64,000 nucleotides of DNA, from assembly GCF_025154015.1 (NCBI RefSeq), contig NZ_JAOAMV010000001.1:62001-126000 (forward strand), written 5' to 3'. The translations under genes were made by a program, and so were the position numbers. Source of the DNA: Tsuneonella litorea. GTDB lineage: Bacteria > Pseudomonadota > Alphaproteobacteria > Sphingomonadales > Sphingomonadaceae. The notes under the pieces are model-generated. The model saw nothing but the letters and a program-made list of their open reading frames with translations. It made no database searches and was not told the origin of the DNA. This document shows positions 9,083 through 18,315 of the stretch, in pieces. The number at the start of each line of letters is the position of its first letter. Position 1 is the first letter of the stretch.

Positions 9083-9343
9083 ATGGCCAATACGCCGCAA
9101 GCCAAGAAGCGCATCCGCCGCAACGCCAACCGTGCCGAGATCAACGGCGCGCGCATGAGCCGCATCCGCTCGTTCCTGAAGAAGGTCGAGACCGCGATCG
9201 CCGGCGGCGACAAGACCGCTGCCGCCGAGGCGCTCAAGGCTGCCCAGCCCGAGCTGGCCCGCGGCGTCGCCCGCGGCGTGCTCCACAAGAACACCGCGAG
9301 CCGGAAGATGAGCCGCCTGTCGAAGCGAGTCGGCGCTCTCTGA
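9083..9343 (+). CDS. rpsT: 30S ribosomal protein S20
   Basis: Ribosomal protein bS20 (86 aa), a helical 16S rRNA binding protein. It begins [21 protein letters not shown] and ends with the typical basic helix [12 protein letters not shown]. It is monocistronic, with a promoter-like sequence about 100 bases upstream and a strong terminator 54 bases after the stop. It is immediately followed by dnaA, a neighbourhood seen in sphingomonads and several other proteobacteria. Confidence 0.97.
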   Translation: MANTPQAKKRIRRNANRAEINGARMSRIRSFLKKVETAIAGGDKTAAAEALKAAQPELARGVARGVLHKNTASRKMSRLSKRVGAL

Positions 9344-9396
9344 TTCGCGCTGACCGGACCGGTCGGTTCGGGTCTGCTACGGAACGAAAAGCAAAC

Positions 9397-9427
9397 GACG
9401 CCGGTGCCGCGAGGCGCCGGCGTCTTT
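9397..9427 (+). terminator. Intrinsic terminator of rpsT
   Basis: A 12-bp stem (9397-9408 with 9413-9424, one T-G pair) closed by a GCGA tetraloop and followed by TTT. It separates rpsT from the dnaA control region. Confidence 0.8.
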
Positions 9428-9765
9428 GCATCTGCGCCCGGTCATTTCGAAAACCGCGCGATTCCCGCGATTCGCGGAACCGTAACACGGTAAATCGTTT
9501 GTTTTCCGAGACATGAACGCAAGTCCGCCGTTTTTTCCGAGTCAACTGCCATTATTTCTGTTTTTTTTCGAAGCCGCCCTTGCCAGCGGCACGCGGCTGT
9601 TGAAAAGAAGTGCTCGCCGGCCTTGGACAGCCTGGCGACTACATCTCTGGACCGACCCTCCCAACTCGAATCGCACAGAATTCGGGCGGTGCTGGCTCGT
9701 GCCCGGAGACAAGGGGGGTAGGGCGACTCCGATACGGGGCGCGCAAGACGGGGAACGGACCAGCG
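9428..9765 (+). promoter_or_regulatory. dnaA upstream control region with clustered GANTC sites
   Basis: A 338-base region without a credible gene. It has two T-rich tracts (about 9527-9536 and 9555-9569), which stand out against the GC-rich surroundings. It holds five GANTC pentamers, at 9460, 9469, 9539, 9668 and 9725. Two more lie just upstream, at 9327 and 9342. GANTC is the target of the cell-cycle methyltransferase CcrM in alphaproteobacteria. No DnaA-box consensus was found here. The -10/-35 elements could not be assigned with confidence. Confidence 0.5.
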
Positions 9766-11232
9766 ATGAGTGTTAACACCGGCAGCAACAACGCTGCCAA
9801 ACGCAGGGGTGCAGAGGACGGCATGGAAGATCTCGAAGCGGTAAACCTGGCGGCCGATTGGGCAGACATCAGCCAGGGACTGCGAAAGGATCTCGGCCAC
9901 CAGCTTCACAGCCAGTGGATCAAGCCGATTCAGGTCGGCGGCTTCGCCGAGGATACCGGCACGCTCGAGCTGTTCCTGCCGACCGACTTCAGCGCGAACT
10001 GGGTCAAGGACCGGTTCCACGACCGGCTCAGCCTGGCGTGGAAGATCGCCCGCAGCGAAGTCCGCAACGTCGAGATCAAGGTCCACCCGGGCCGCCGCAA
10101 GCTGCCCGAACTCTCGTTCGGGGAAGGCCGCCGGCCGGCCAACGACGGCAGCGACACCAGCATGATCGCGGTAGCGGCCGGCACCATTGGCGAGCGCGGC
10201 TTCACGTCCTCGATCGGGCTCGACCCGTCGCTGACGTTCGCCGCCTTCGTCACCGGTGAGGCGAACGTGCTCGCGTGCAACGCGGCGCAGCGCATGTCGG
10301 CGACCGAGACCCCGCAGTTCTCGCCGCTCTACCTCAAGGCCGCGACCGGCCAGGGCAAGACGCACCTGCTCCACGCGATCGGCCACGCCTATCTCGGCAG
10401 CCACCCGCGCGCGCGGATCTTCTACTGCAGCGCCGAGCGGTTCATGGTGGAATTCGTCCAGGCGCTTAAGTCGAACCAGACGATCGAGTTCAAGGCGCGG
10501 CTGCGCAGCTTCGACCTGCTGCTGGTCGACGACATCCAGTTCATCATCGGCAAGGCCAGCGCGCAGGAGGAACTGCTCTACACGATCGACGCGCTGCTCG
10601 CCGAGGGCAAGCGGCTGGTCTTCGCCGCTGACCGCGCGCCGCAGGCGCTCGACGGCGTCGAGCCGCGGCTGCTCAGCCGCCTCAGCATGGGCCTCGTCGC
10701 CGACATCGCGGCGGCCGACATCGAACTCAGGAAATCGATCCTGCAGTCGAAGCTGACCCGATTCGCCCCGCTCGAGGTGCCCGAGGACGTCGTCGACTTC
10801 CTCGCCCGCACGATCACCCGCAACATCCGCGAGCTGGTCGGCGGGCTCAACAAGCTGATCGCCTATGCCCAGCTGACCGGGCAGGAAGTCTCGCTCCAGC
10901 TTGCCGAGGAGCAACTGACCGACATCCTCTCGGCCAACCGCCGCCGGATCACGATCGACGAGATCCAGCGTACCGTCTGCCAGTTCTACCGCATCGACCG
11001 GGCCGAAATGGCCTCGAAGCGCCGCGCGCGTGCGGTCGTTCGCCCGCGGCAGGTGGCGATGTACCTGTCCAAGGTGCTCACCCCGCGCAGCTATCCCGAG
11101 ATTGGGCGCAAGTTCGGCGGGCGCGATCACTCGACGGTGATCCACGCCGTCCGCCTGATCGAGGACCTGCGCCAGCGCGACGCCGACATGGACGGCGACG
11201 TGCGCTCGCTCCTGCGCCAGCTCGAGAGCTGA
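9766..11232 (+). CDS. dnaA: Chromosomal replication initiator DnaA
   Basis: AAA+ initiator that binds DnaA boxes and opens oriC. The 488-residue protein has domain I (about 25-110), a short linker, the AAA+ domain III with Walker A ATGQGKTH (Lys198) and Walker B LLLVDD (Asp255/256), and the C-terminal DNA-binding domain with the signature GGRDHSTVIHA. The P-loop begins with Ala rather than the usual Gly, which still fits the general pattern. ATG at 9766 gives a 19-residue leader; ATG at 9823 (MEDLEAV) is an alternative. There is a long non-coding region upstream. Confidence 0.96.
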   Translation: MSVNTGSNNAAKRRGAEDGMEDLEAVNLAADWADISQGLRKDLGHQLHSQWIKPIQVGGFAEDTGTLELFLPTDFSANWVKDRFHDRLSLAWKIARSEVRNVEIKVHPGRRKLPELSFGEGRRPANDGSDTSMIAVAAGTIGERGFTSSIGLDPSLTFAAFVTGEANVLACNAAQRMSATETPQFSPLYLKAATGQGKTHLLHAIGHAYLGSHPRARIFYCSAERFMVEFVQALKSNQTIEFKARLRSFDLLLVDDIQFIIGKASAQEELLYTIDALLAEGKRLVFAADRAPQALDGVEPRLLSRLSMGLVADIAAADIELRKSILQSKLTRFAPLEVPEDVVDFLARTITRNIRELVGGLNKLIAYAQLTGQEVSLQLAEEQLTDILSANRRRITIDEIQRTVCQFYRIDRAEMASKRRARAVVRPRQVAMYLSKVLTPRSYPEIGRKFGGRDHSTVIHAVRLIEDLRQRDADMDGDVRSLLRQLES

Positions 11233-11318
11233 TCCCTCCACCACCTTTGCACTACTGATCGACAGGGCTGTTCACAGCCTTGTCGACAGCGCGCGCACAG
11301 GCTGCCAACAGCCTGTCC

Positions 11319-12083
11319 ATGGCCTTTTCCCCCGAACGCCTCGACCGCTTCGCCCGCCACATCGTCTTGCCCGAGGTCGGCGGCGCGGGGCAGTTCGCGC
11401 TGGCCGAGGCCCACGTCGCGGTCGTCGGCCTCGGCGGGATCGGCTCGCCCGCGCTGCAGTACCTCGCCGGAGCGGGCGTCGGGAAACTGACGCTGATCGA
11501 CGACGGCGATGTCGAACTGTCCAACCTCCAGCGCCAGACGATCTATGCCGAACGCGACATCGGGCACGGCAAGGTCGTCGCCGCGCGGCGCTGGCTGGCG
11601 AACTTCGACGCGAAGATCGAGGTCGCGCTGGTCGACCGGCGGATCGACCGCGACAACGCCGGAAGCACGTTCGAAGGTGCCGACCTCGTGCTCGACGGGA
11701 CCGACAATTTCGCCACCCGGCTGGCGGTGTCGGACGCCTGCGTGGCAAGCGGGGTGCCGCTGCTCTCCGCAGCGGTCGGCCGCTTCCAGGGCCAGGTCGG
11801 CGCCTTTGCCGGCCACCTGCCCGAACACAGTTGCTACCGCTGCTTCGTGGGCGACGCGTTCGACGCCGACGATTGCGACACCTGCGCCGACGACGGGATG
11901 CTCGGCGCGATGGCGGGCTGGACCGGCACCTTTGCCGCGCTCGAGGCGGTGCGGGTCGTCGTCGCCCCCGCAATGGGCGAGCCCCGGTGGGGCACGCTCC
12001 ACACGCTCGACGGGCTGGCGCCGGGGATGCGCAGCTTCCGGATCGCGAAGGACCCCGGCTGCGGAGGATGCGGACCGCGCTGA
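11319..12083 (+). CDS. ThiF/MoeB/HesA family adenylyltransferase
   Basis: E1-like enzyme that adenylates the C-terminus of a small sulfur-carrier protein (MoaD or ThiS type), for molybdopterin or thiamine synthesis. The 254-residue protein has the ATP-binding GLGGIGSPALQYLA near residue 38, the catalytic Asp in DGTDNF, and a structural zinc site made by CYRC and the C-terminal CGGC. MoeB and ThiF cannot be told apart without the carrier gene, and none is adjacent. ATG at 11319 is preferred over an upstream TTG. It lies 86 bases after dnaA. Confidence 0.88.
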   Translation: MAFSPERLDRFARHIVLPEVGGAGQFALAEAHVAVVGLGGIGSPALQYLAGAGVGKLTLIDDGDVELSNLQRQTIYAERDIGHGKVVAARRWLANFDAKIEVALVDRRIDRDNAGSTFEGADLVLDGTDNFATRLAVSDACVASGVPLLSAAVGRFQGQVGAFAGHLPEHSCYRCFVGDAFDADDCDTCADDGMLGAMAGWTGTFAALEAVRVVVAPAMGEPRWGTLHTLDGLAPGMRSFRIAKDPGCGGCGPR

Positions 12084-12110
12084 CCATCGCCGGCGCGAAG
12101 GGGCCGAGCG

Positions 12111-12821
12111 CTAGGCCAGCACCTCGTCGACCCATTCGGGCACCAGCCTGCCGGCCGGACCGAGGCGGGTCTCGTCGAACCAGTTCGAACCCTGGCTGCG
12201 CTCGAGGTTGAGTTCGAGCGTCGCCGCGCCGCACCTGCGGGCATCGCGCACGAAGCCCGCCGCCGGGTAGACCGCGCCCGAAGTGCCGATCGACACGAAC
12301 AGGTCCGCCTTGCGGATCGCGGCGTAGATCTCGTCCATCCGGTAGGGCATCTCGCCGAACCAGACGACGTCGGGGCGCAGCGCGCGTTCGCCGCAGTGCG
12401 GGCACGCCGGTCGATCGATCAGCGCGCCGGTCCACCGGCTGCGCTTGTCGCACCAGGTGCACCACGCATTGAGATGCTCGCCATGCATGTGCAGCACCCG
12501 CCGCGCGCCGGCCCGCTCGTGCAGGTCGTCGACGTTCTGGGTGACGATCAGCAGTTCGCCGTTCCATTCGGCGTCGAGCCGCGCGAGCGCGACGTGCGCC
12601 GGGTTCGGCTGCTTGGCCTGGATCGCCTCGCGGCGCATGTCGTAGAAGCGCAGCACCAGTTCCGGATCGCGCGCGAACGCCTCGGGGGTGGCGACGTCCT
12701 CGACCCGGTGCTGCTCCCACAGGCTCGGCCCGCCGCCGCTTCCCGCCCGGAAGGTGTCGATGCCGCTTTCGGCGCTGACGCCGGCCCCGGTGAGGATGAC
12801 GATGTTGCGGATAGTGCTCAT
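12111..12821 (-). CDS. cobB: NAD-dependent protein deacylase, sirtuin class III (CobB-type)
   Basis: Removes acyl groups from lysine using NAD. The 236-residue protein has the NAD-binding GAGVSAESGI near residue 13, TQNVDDLHERAG, the catalytic His in HMHGE and a zinc ribbon (CTWC and CPHC). The Tyr and Arg of FYDMRR match the Tyr/Arg pair of class III sirtuins that recognise succinyl or malonyl lysine, so desuccinylase activity is likely (inference from the motif). It is divergent from dapB, 35 bases away. Confidence 0.92.
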   Translation of the reverse strand: MSTIRNIVILTGAGVSAESGIDTFRAGSGGGPSLWEQHRVEDVATPEAFARDPELVLRFYDMRREAIQAKQPNPAHVALARLDAEWNGELLIVTQNVDDLHERAGARRVLHMHGEHLNAWCTWCDKRSRWTGALIDRPACPHCGERALRPDVVWFGEMPYRMDEIYAAIRKADLFVSIGTSGAVYPAAGFVRDARRCGAATLELNLERSQGSNWFDETRLGPAGRLVPEWVDEVLA

Positions 12822-12856
12822 GTCGCGCATGAAGCACGGGCACATCGGGGGTGGCA

Positions 12857-13588
12857 ATGGCGCGGATCGGTATCATCGGCAGTGAAGGACGCATGGGGCA
12901 GGCGCTCGCCCGCGCGATCGCCGATGCCGGGCACGAGGTCGCCGGCGGGGTCGACCAGGGCGGCAACACCGCCAACCTTGCCGAGGCGTGCGACGTGCTG
13001 GTGGATTTCACCGCCCCGCCCGCGCTCGAAGGCAATCTCCATGCCGCGATCGGCGCCGGGGTGCCGATCCTGATCGGGACCACCGGACTCGAGGCACGCC
13101 ACCACGCGGCGATCGATTCGGCCGCGCAGGCGATTCCCGTCCTCCAGACGGGCAACACCTCGCTCGGGGTGACGCTGCTCGCTCACCTCGTGCGCGAGGC
13201 CGCGGCGCGGCTCGGGCCGCAGTGGGACATCGAGGTGCTCGAGATGCACCACCGGATGAAGGTCGACGCGCCGAGCGGGACCGCCCTCCTGCTGGGCGAG
13301 GCGGCGGCAGAAGGCCGCGGCGTCGCGCTGGCCGACCACAGCGAGCGCGGCCGCGACGGGATCACCGGGCGGCGGGCGGAAGGCGCGATCGGCTTTGCAT
13401 CGCTGCGCGGGGGCACCGTCGCGGGCGAGCACAGCGTGATCCTTGCCGGCGAGGAAGAGCGGCTGACGCTGAGCCACGTCGCGGAAGACCGGATGATCTT
13501 CGCCCGGGGCGCGGTCGCCGGCGCGGCCTGGCTGATCGGACGCGCGGCGGGCCGCTACGCCATGCCGCAGGTCCTCGGGCTCGACTGA
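12857..13588 (+). CDS. dapB: 4-hydroxy-tetrahydrodipicolinate reductase
   Basis: Lysine/diaminopimelate pathway enzyme that reduces 4-hydroxy-tetrahydrodipicolinate with NAD(P)H. The 243-residue protein has the nucleotide-binding GSEGRMGQ at residue 8 and the active-site EMHHRMKVDAPSGTA near residue 130, with its catalytic His and Lys. ATG at 12857 follows a GGGGGTGG ribosome site. Length is slightly below the usual 265-270. dapE, which acts later in the same pathway, is 10 kb downstream. Confidence 0.95.
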   Translation: MARIGIIGSEGRMGQALARAIADAGHEVAGGVDQGGNTANLAEACDVLVDFTAPPALEGNLHAAIGAGVPILIGTTGLEARHHAAIDSAAQAIPVLQTGNTSLGVTLLAHLVREAAARLGPQWDIEVLEMHHRMKVDAPSGTALLLGEAAAEGRGVALADHSERGRDGITGRRAEGAIGFASLRGGTVAGEHSVILAGEEERLTLSHVAEDRMIFARGAVAGAAWLIGRAAGRYAMPQVLGLD

Positions 13589-13616
13589 TCGCGCGGGGGG
13601 GGAGGACCGGACCCGG

Positions 13617-14489
13617 ATGACGGATCTTCGCCGGTATCTCCACCACCAGCTCTACGTCGGGGCCGAACCCGACGGCCACCTGACCTGGATGAACCGGCTG
13701 CTGGTCGCGGTGATCGTGCTCGCGGTCGTCACCGCGGTTCTGACCACCGAGCCGTCGCTCGGCGCGCGCTGGCACCGCGACCTCGTCGTCGCGGAGTTCG
13801 TCTTCGGGGCGATCTTCACGCTCGAATACGCCGCGCGGATATGGGCCGCCGCCGAGCAACCGGGTCCGGCGAGTGCGTGGCGCAAGCGCTGGCGGTTCAT
13901 CGCCTCGCCGCTCGGGCTGATCGACCTCGTGGTGATCGTCTCGACGCTGATGCCGCTGATCACCGCCGATGTCGCGGTGCTGCGGATGGTCCGGCTGCTG
14001 CGGGTGATCGCGGTGATGAAGTTCGGCCGGTTCTCGCAGGCCCTGCGCGAGATCGGCGCGGCGATCGGCGAGCGGACCGACGACCTGCTGGTCACGCTGG
14101 CACTCGCGGCGCTCCTGCTGCTGTTCGGTGCGACCGCGCTGTTCATCGCCGAAGGCACCGTCCAGCCAGAGGCATTCGGGTCGATCCCGCGTGCGCTGTG
14201 GTGGTCGGTCAACACCTTCACCACGGTCGGCTACGGCGACGTCGTGCCGGTCACCGCGTGGGGCAAGGTCTGCGCCTCGCTCGTCGCGCTGTCGGGGATA
14301 GCCTTCGTCGCGATGCCCACCGGCATCATCGCGGCCGCGTTTTCCGAGGCGATGCAGCGCCGCCGCGACCAGAAGATCGAGGACATGCGCGAACACCTTG
14401 CGCGGCTCGACGAGATCGACGAGGCGGTCGAGCACAAGATCGCCGCGCTCGAACGCGCGAGCGGGAAACGCAAACCGGGACGGCCGTGA
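13617..14489 (+). CDS. Voltage-gated-like potassium channel (ion transporter family)
   Basis: Six-transmembrane K+ channel in the inner membrane (290 aa). Helices S1-S3 lie at about 28-45, 56-74 and 96-114. A short S4-like segment (RMVRLLRVIAVMK) has Arg every third or fourth residue. Then come S5, the pore loop with selectivity filter TVGYGD near residue 204, and S6. A C-terminal charged helix (about 240-285) is probably an oligomerisation coiled coil. ATG at 13617 follows gggggagg. It lies 28 bases after dapB, so it may be co-transcribed with it. The filter predicts K+ selectivity; gating is unknown. Confidence 0.9.
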   Translation: MTDLRRYLHHQLYVGAEPDGHLTWMNRLLVAVIVLAVVTAVLTTEPSLGARWHRDLVVAEFVFGAIFTLEYAARIWAAAEQPGPASAWRKRWRFIASPLGLIDLVVIVSTLMPLITADVAVLRMVRLLRVIAVMKFGRFSQALREIGAAIGERTDDLLVTLALAALLLLFGATALFIAEGTVQPEAFGSIPRALWWSVNTFTTVGYGDVVPVTAWGKVCASLVALSGIAFVAMPTGIIAAAFSEAMQRRRDQKIEDMREHLARLDEIDEAVEHKIAALERASGKRKPGRP

Positions 14490-14496
14490 CACCGCA

Positions 14497-15147
14497 GTGA
14501 CCAGGGACCAGATCTTCGAGTTCTTCCGCCGCCTGGCGGAGGACAATCCCGCGCCCGAGACCGAGCTCGAATACGGCAACGCCTACCAGCTGGTCGTCGC
14601 CGTGGCGCTGAGCGCGCAGGCGACCGACGTGGGCGTGAACAGGGCCACCCACGCGCTGTTCGCGAAAGTCGAGACGCCGCAGCAGATGCTGGAACTAGGC
14701 GAAGAGGGGCTCAAGGACCACATCAAGACGATCGGGCTGTTCAATTCCAAGGCGAAGAACGTCATCGCGCTCTCGAGGCTGCTGGTCGACGAGTACGGCG
14801 GCGAGGTGCCCGCCACGCGCGAGGACCTCGTCCGGCTTCCCGGCGTCGGGCGCAAGACCGCCAACGTGGTGCTCAACTGCTGGTTCGGGCAGGAGACCTT
14901 CGCGGTCGATACGCACATCTTCCGCGTCGGCAATCGCACCGGCCTCGCCAAGGGCAAGACGCCCGAGGCGGTCGAGGCCAAGCTCGACAAGCGGGTGCCC
15001 GCCCCCTTCCGGCTCGGCGCGCACCACTGGCTGATCCTGCACGGCCGGTATGTCTGCAAGGCGCGCACGCCCGAATGCTGGCGGTGCCCGGTCGTCGACT
15101 TGTGCAGCTACCGTAACAAGGTGACCGAGAAGCCGAAGAGCCGCTGA
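14497..15147 (+). CDS. nth: Endonuclease III
   Basis: Base-excision repair glycosylase/AP lyase for oxidised pyrimidines. The 216-residue protein has the helix-hairpin-helix LPGVGRKTANVV with the catalytic Lys, the catalytic Asp in VDTHIFR, and the C-terminal iron-sulfur motif C-x6-C-x2-C-x5-C (CKARTPECWRCPVVDLC). GTG at 14497 is the only initiator close to the conserved N-terminus. It begins seven bases after the channel stop. Confidence 0.96.
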   Translation: MTRDQIFEFFRRLAEDNPAPETELEYGNAYQLVVAVALSAQATDVGVNRATHALFAKVETPQQMLELGEEGLKDHIKTIGLFNSKAKNVIALSRLLVDEYGGEVPATREDLVRLPGVGRKTANVVLNCWFGQETFAVDTHIFRVGNRTGLAKGKTPEAVEAKLDKRVPAPFRLGAHHWLILHGRYVCKARTPECWRCPVVDLCSYRNKVTEKPKSR

Positions 15148-15189
15148 GCCTTTTCTCCGGTGTATTAGCTTCCTATATCGCTGTTCGAA

Positions 15190-15564
15190 ATGACCATCCC
15201 GACCATCCGCAAGCGCGCCGATTTCCTCGCCGCCAACCGGGGCATCCGGGTCGCGCGCGCCGGTTTCGTGCTGCTCGCCCAGCCCAACGGCGGGCGCGGC
15301 AAGCGGTTCGGGGTGACCGTCACCAAGAAGATCGGCAACGCGGTGGTGCGCAACCGGATGAAGCGGCGATTCCGTGAATTGCTGCGCGCGGCCCTGCCCG
15401 AAGCGGGGCTGCCCGATCACGATCACGTACTCATCGGCCGCGACCGCGGCGTCGAGCGCGATTTCGCCACCATGCGCGGCGAACTGGCAGAGGCGCTCGC
15501 CCGCGCGGCCGCCGGCAAGGGCGATCCGCCGCGGCGCCGCCGGCCCGAGGGACGAAAGGGGTGA
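15190..15564 (+). CDS. rnpA: Ribonuclease P protein component
   Basis: Protein subunit of RNase P, which matures tRNA 5' ends. The 124-residue protein has the family core [15 protein letters not shown] and the RNR motif [11 protein letters not shown]. The last 25 residues are a basic tail. In most bacteria rpmH (L34) lies directly upstream, but here it does not: nth is upstream and rpmH is near 27 kb. A sequence resembling a -10 (tatatc) lies 15-20 bases before the ATG and may be an independent promoter. rnpA overlaps yidD by four bases. Confidence 0.95.
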   Translation: MTIPTIRKRADFLAANRGIRVARAGFVLLAQPNGGRGKRFGVTVTKKIGNAVVRNRMKRRFRELLRAALPEAGLPDHDHVLIGRDRGVERDFATMRGELAEALARAAAGKGDPPRRRRPEGRKG

Positions 15565-15770
15565 AGCGGGTCCTGATCCTCGTCGCCCGCGCGTGGCAGG
15601 TCGGCCCCAGCCGCGTGCTGCCGCCCACCTGCCGCTACGCGCCTTCCTGTTCCGAATACGCAATCGAGGCGCTCGGCAAGCACGGCGCAATCAAGGGTGG
15701 ATGGATGGCCTTCAAGCGTATAATGCGCTGCCACCCCTGGGGCGGGCACGGCTATGACCCGGTGCCCTGA
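15561..15770 (+). CDS. yidD: Membrane protein insertion efficiency factor YidD
   Basis: Small (69 aa) inner-membrane-associated protein that assists YidC-dependent insertion. It has the characteristic [11 protein letters not shown] and the GxWxxxxRxxRCxPW pattern ([16 protein letters not shown]). It starts at a GTG that overlaps the rnpA stop (GTGA) and is followed by yidC 35 bases later. Confidence 0.95.
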   Translation: MKRVLILVARAWQVGPSRVLPPTCRYAPSCSEYAIEALGKHGAIKGGWMAFKRIMRCHPWGGHGYDPVP

Positions 15771-15805
15771 CCAACGACCAGTGACGGATTTCGGGATCGA
15801 CCTTC

Positions 15806-17584
15806 TTGGATAACCAGCGCAATCTTCTTCTCGCCGTGGTGCTGTGCGGCCTGCTCCTGTTCGGGTGGGACGCCGGGATGAACTACTTCTACCCGCAGCC
15901 CAAGGAACCCGTTCCGGCCGAGGCGGCGGCGGGCGCACCGGGCGATTCCCCGGCTGCTCCGGCCAAGCCCACCCGCGAGGGCGGCCTGACCGACCCGGCC
16001 GCGATCGCGCTGGAGGAGCGCGACCTCGAGACCGCGCTGAAGAGCCCGGAGCGGGTGCGCATCGACGCGCCGGAGCTCGCCGGCTCGATCGACCTCGTGG
16101 GCGCGCGGATCGACGACCTCACGCTCAGGGACCACCGCCAGACGGTCGAGCGGGACTCCGGCCCGGTCCGCCTGTTCAGCCCGGCCGGCACGCCCGCGCA
16201 GCACTTCGCCCAGTTCGGCTGGCTCGGCGAAGGCGTGGCCGTGCCCGACGCGAAGACCGTCTGGACCGCCGAGGGCGGGCCGCTGGCGCCGGGCAAGCCG
16301 GTCAAGCTCAGCTGGAACAATCGCTCGGGCCAGGTCTTCACGATCGATCTGTCGATCGACGACGACTACATGATCTCCGCCAAGCAGACGGTGGGCAACA
16401 TCAGCGGACGCCCGATCGTGGTGCGCCCCTTCGCGACGGTGAGCCGCACCAGCGCGACCGCCAGCACCAGCACCTATACGATCCATTCGGGTCCGATCGG
16501 CTATTTCGGCGACGGGGTGGACTTCGGCACGGATTACGACGACGTCGCGGAAGCCGGGAAGATCAGCCCCGATGGCGCCGCCAGGTGGATCGGCTTCACC
16601 GACATCTACTGGCTGTCCGCCCTGATCCCGCAAGGCACGACCGAGGTCGACGCCGATTTCCGCTCGCTCGGCGGCGGCGTGTTCCGCGCCGATGCGATCT
16701 ACGATCCGCTGACCGTGCCCAACGGCCGCGCCATTTCGCGCACCACCCAGCTGTTCGCGGGCGCCAAGGACGCCGACCTGCTCGGCGATTACGAGGACAC
16801 CGGCATCGCGGGCTTCCAGAACGCGATCGACTGGGGCTGGTTCGGGGTGATCGAGAAGCCGATCCACTGGCTGCTCAACCAGCTCTACAACCTGGTGCAT
16901 AACTTCGGCGTGGCGATCATCCTGCTGACGGTGATCGTGCGCGTGTTCATGTTCCCGATCGCGCAGAAGCAGTTCGCCAGCATGGCGGCGATGCGCGCGA
17001 TCCAGCCGAAGATGAAGGCGATCCAGGAACGCTACAAGGACGACAAGCCCAGGCAGCAGCAGGAAATCATGGCGCTCTACAAGTCGGAGGGCGTGAACCC
17101 GCTCGCCGGGTGCCTCCCGATCCTGCTCCAGATTCCGATCTTCTTCGGCCTTTACAAGGTGCTGATGCTGTCGATCGACATGCGTCACAAGCCGTTCGCG
17201 CTGTGGATTCACGACCTGTCCGCGCCCGATCCGGCGCACATCCTCAACCTGTTCGGCCTGCTGCCGTTCACCCCGCCCAGCTTCCTTGCGATCGGGCCGC
17301 TGGCGGTGCTGCTCGGCATCTCGATGTGGGCGACCTTCCGCCTGAACCCGCCCGCCGCCGACCCGGTGCAGGCGCAGATGTTCAAGATCATGCCGTGGAT
17401 CCTGATGTTCGTCATGGCCCCGTTCGCGGCCGGCCTGCTGATCTACTGGATCACCAACAACCTGCTGACGCTGGCGCAGCAGAGCTACCTCTATTCCAAG
17501 CATCCGCAGCTGCGCGCCCAGGCGATCAAGGACAAGGAAGACCGCGAGCGCGAGGCCAAGCGCGAAGCGAAGGCCAAGAGCTAG
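15806..17584 (+). CDS. yidC: Membrane protein insertase YidC
   Basis: Inner-membrane insertase of the Oxa1 family (592 aa), with an N-terminal anchor (residues 5-23), a large periplasmic domain (about 60-345) and the conserved C-terminal membrane core from about residue 360. The core has NLVHNFGVAIILLT, the hydrophilic Arg of the groove (TVIVRVFMFP) and the GCLPILLQIPIFFGLY signature. It initiates at TTG (15806); no ATG or GTG occurs before the first membrane helix. It is part of rnpA-yidD-yidC-engB. Confidence 0.96.
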   Translation: MDNQRNLLLAVVLCGLLLFGWDAGMNYFYPQPKEPVPAEAAAGAPGDSPAAPAKPTREGGLTDPAAIALEERDLETALKSPERVRIDAPELAGSIDLVGARIDDLTLRDHRQTVERDSGPVRLFSPAGTPAQHFAQFGWLGEGVAVPDAKTVWTAEGGPLAPGKPVKLSWNNRSGQVFTIDLSIDDDYMISAKQTVGNISGRPIVVRPFATVSRTSATASTSTYTIHSGPIGYFGDGVDFGTDYDDVAEAGKISPDGAARWIGFTDIYWLSALIPQGTTEVDADFRSLGGGVFRADAIYDPLTVPNGRAISRTTQLFAGAKDADLLGDYEDTGIAGFQNAIDWGWFGVIEKPIHWLLNQLYNLVHNFGVAIILLTVIVRVFMFPIAQKQFASMAAMRAIQPKMKAIQERYKDDKPRQQQEIMALYKSEGVNPLAGCLPILLQIPIFFGLYKVLMLSIDMRHKPFALWIHDLSAPDPAHILNLFGLLPFTPPSFLAIGPLAVLLGISMWATFRLNPPAADPVQAQMFKIMPWILMFVMAPFAAGLLIYWITNNLLTLAQQSYLYSKHPQLRAQAIKDKEDREREAKREAKAKS

Positions 17585-17592
17585 GCCGCCCG

Positions 17593-18246
17593 GTGACCGA
17601 GGAAGAGGCCGCCGCAGCCGCCGAGCAGGAGGAACGCGCCCGCAAGCTGTTGACGGGGCGCGTCGAGTTCCTGCTGTCGGCGCCGCAGCTGAAGTTCCTG
17701 CCCGAGCCGGAGGTGCCCGAGATCGCCTTCGCCGGACGGTCGAATGTCGGCAAGAGTTCGCTGCTCAACGCGCTGACGGGCCGCAAGAGCCTCGCCCGCG
17801 CATCGGTCACCCCCGGGCGCACGCAGGAACTCAACTTCTTCGACGTCGGCGAGCCGCTGGCGATGCGCCTCGTCGACATGCCCGGCTACGGCTTCGCCAA
17901 GGCGCCGGTGAAGGTGGTCGAGCGGTGGAAGATGCTGGTGCGCGACTATCTGCGCGGGCGGCAGGTCCTCAAGCGCACTCTCGTGCTGGTCGACAGCCGC
18001 CACGGCCTCAAGGACGTCGACCGCGCGATGATGAAAATGCTCGACGAAGCGGCGGTCGGCTACCGGATCGTCCTGACCAAGGCCGACAAGATCAAGGCCA
18101 GCGACCTCGCCGCGGTCACCGTCGCGACCGAGGCCGAGGCGAAGAAGCACGTCGCCGCCTTCCCGCAGGTCCACGTCACCTCGAGCGAGAAGGGCATGGG
18201 CATCGCCACGCTGCGCGCCGCGGTGCTGGCGGACGCGGAGAGCTGA
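17593..18246 (+). CDS. engB: Ribosome biogenesis GTPase YihA/EngB
   Basis: Essential GTPase for 50S assembly (217 aa). It has G1 GRSNVGKSS near residue 45, G3 DMPGYGFAK and G4 TKAD. GTG at 17593 lies eight bases after the yidC stop. The N-terminal 17 residues are unusually Glu/Ala rich. It is the last gene of the rnpA operon. An overlapping pair of inverted repeats follows about 70 bases after the stop. Confidence 0.95.
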   Translation: MTEEEAAAAAEQEERARKLLTGRVEFLLSAPQLKFLPEPEVPEIAFAGRSNVGKSSLLNALTGRKSLARASVTPGRTQELNFFDVGEPLAMRLVDMPGYGFAKAPVKVVERWKMLVRDYLRGRQVLKRTLVLVDSRHGLKDVDRAMMKMLDEAAVGYRIVLTKADKIKASDLAAVTVATEAEAKKHVAAFPQVHVTSSEKGMGIATLRAAVLADAES

Positions 18247-18315
18247 GCGGCGGGTCAGAGGCCTTCCTCAATTTCCCCCTCGATCCACTCGGCGGCGCAT
18301 GGAAACGCTTCCTGG

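Noticed and set aside
9513-9776. An 87-codon open frame upstream of dnaA
   Set aside because: It has low-complexity start sequence, no family resemblance and unnatural composition, and it overlaps the dnaA start in another frame. The region is better read as regulatory.
11221-11318. Several ACAG/TTCACA words after dnaA, resembling a DnaA-box cluster or origin
   Set aside because: The best match (CTGTTCACA) agrees with the DnaA box at only six of nine positions. No AT-rich unwinding element is present.
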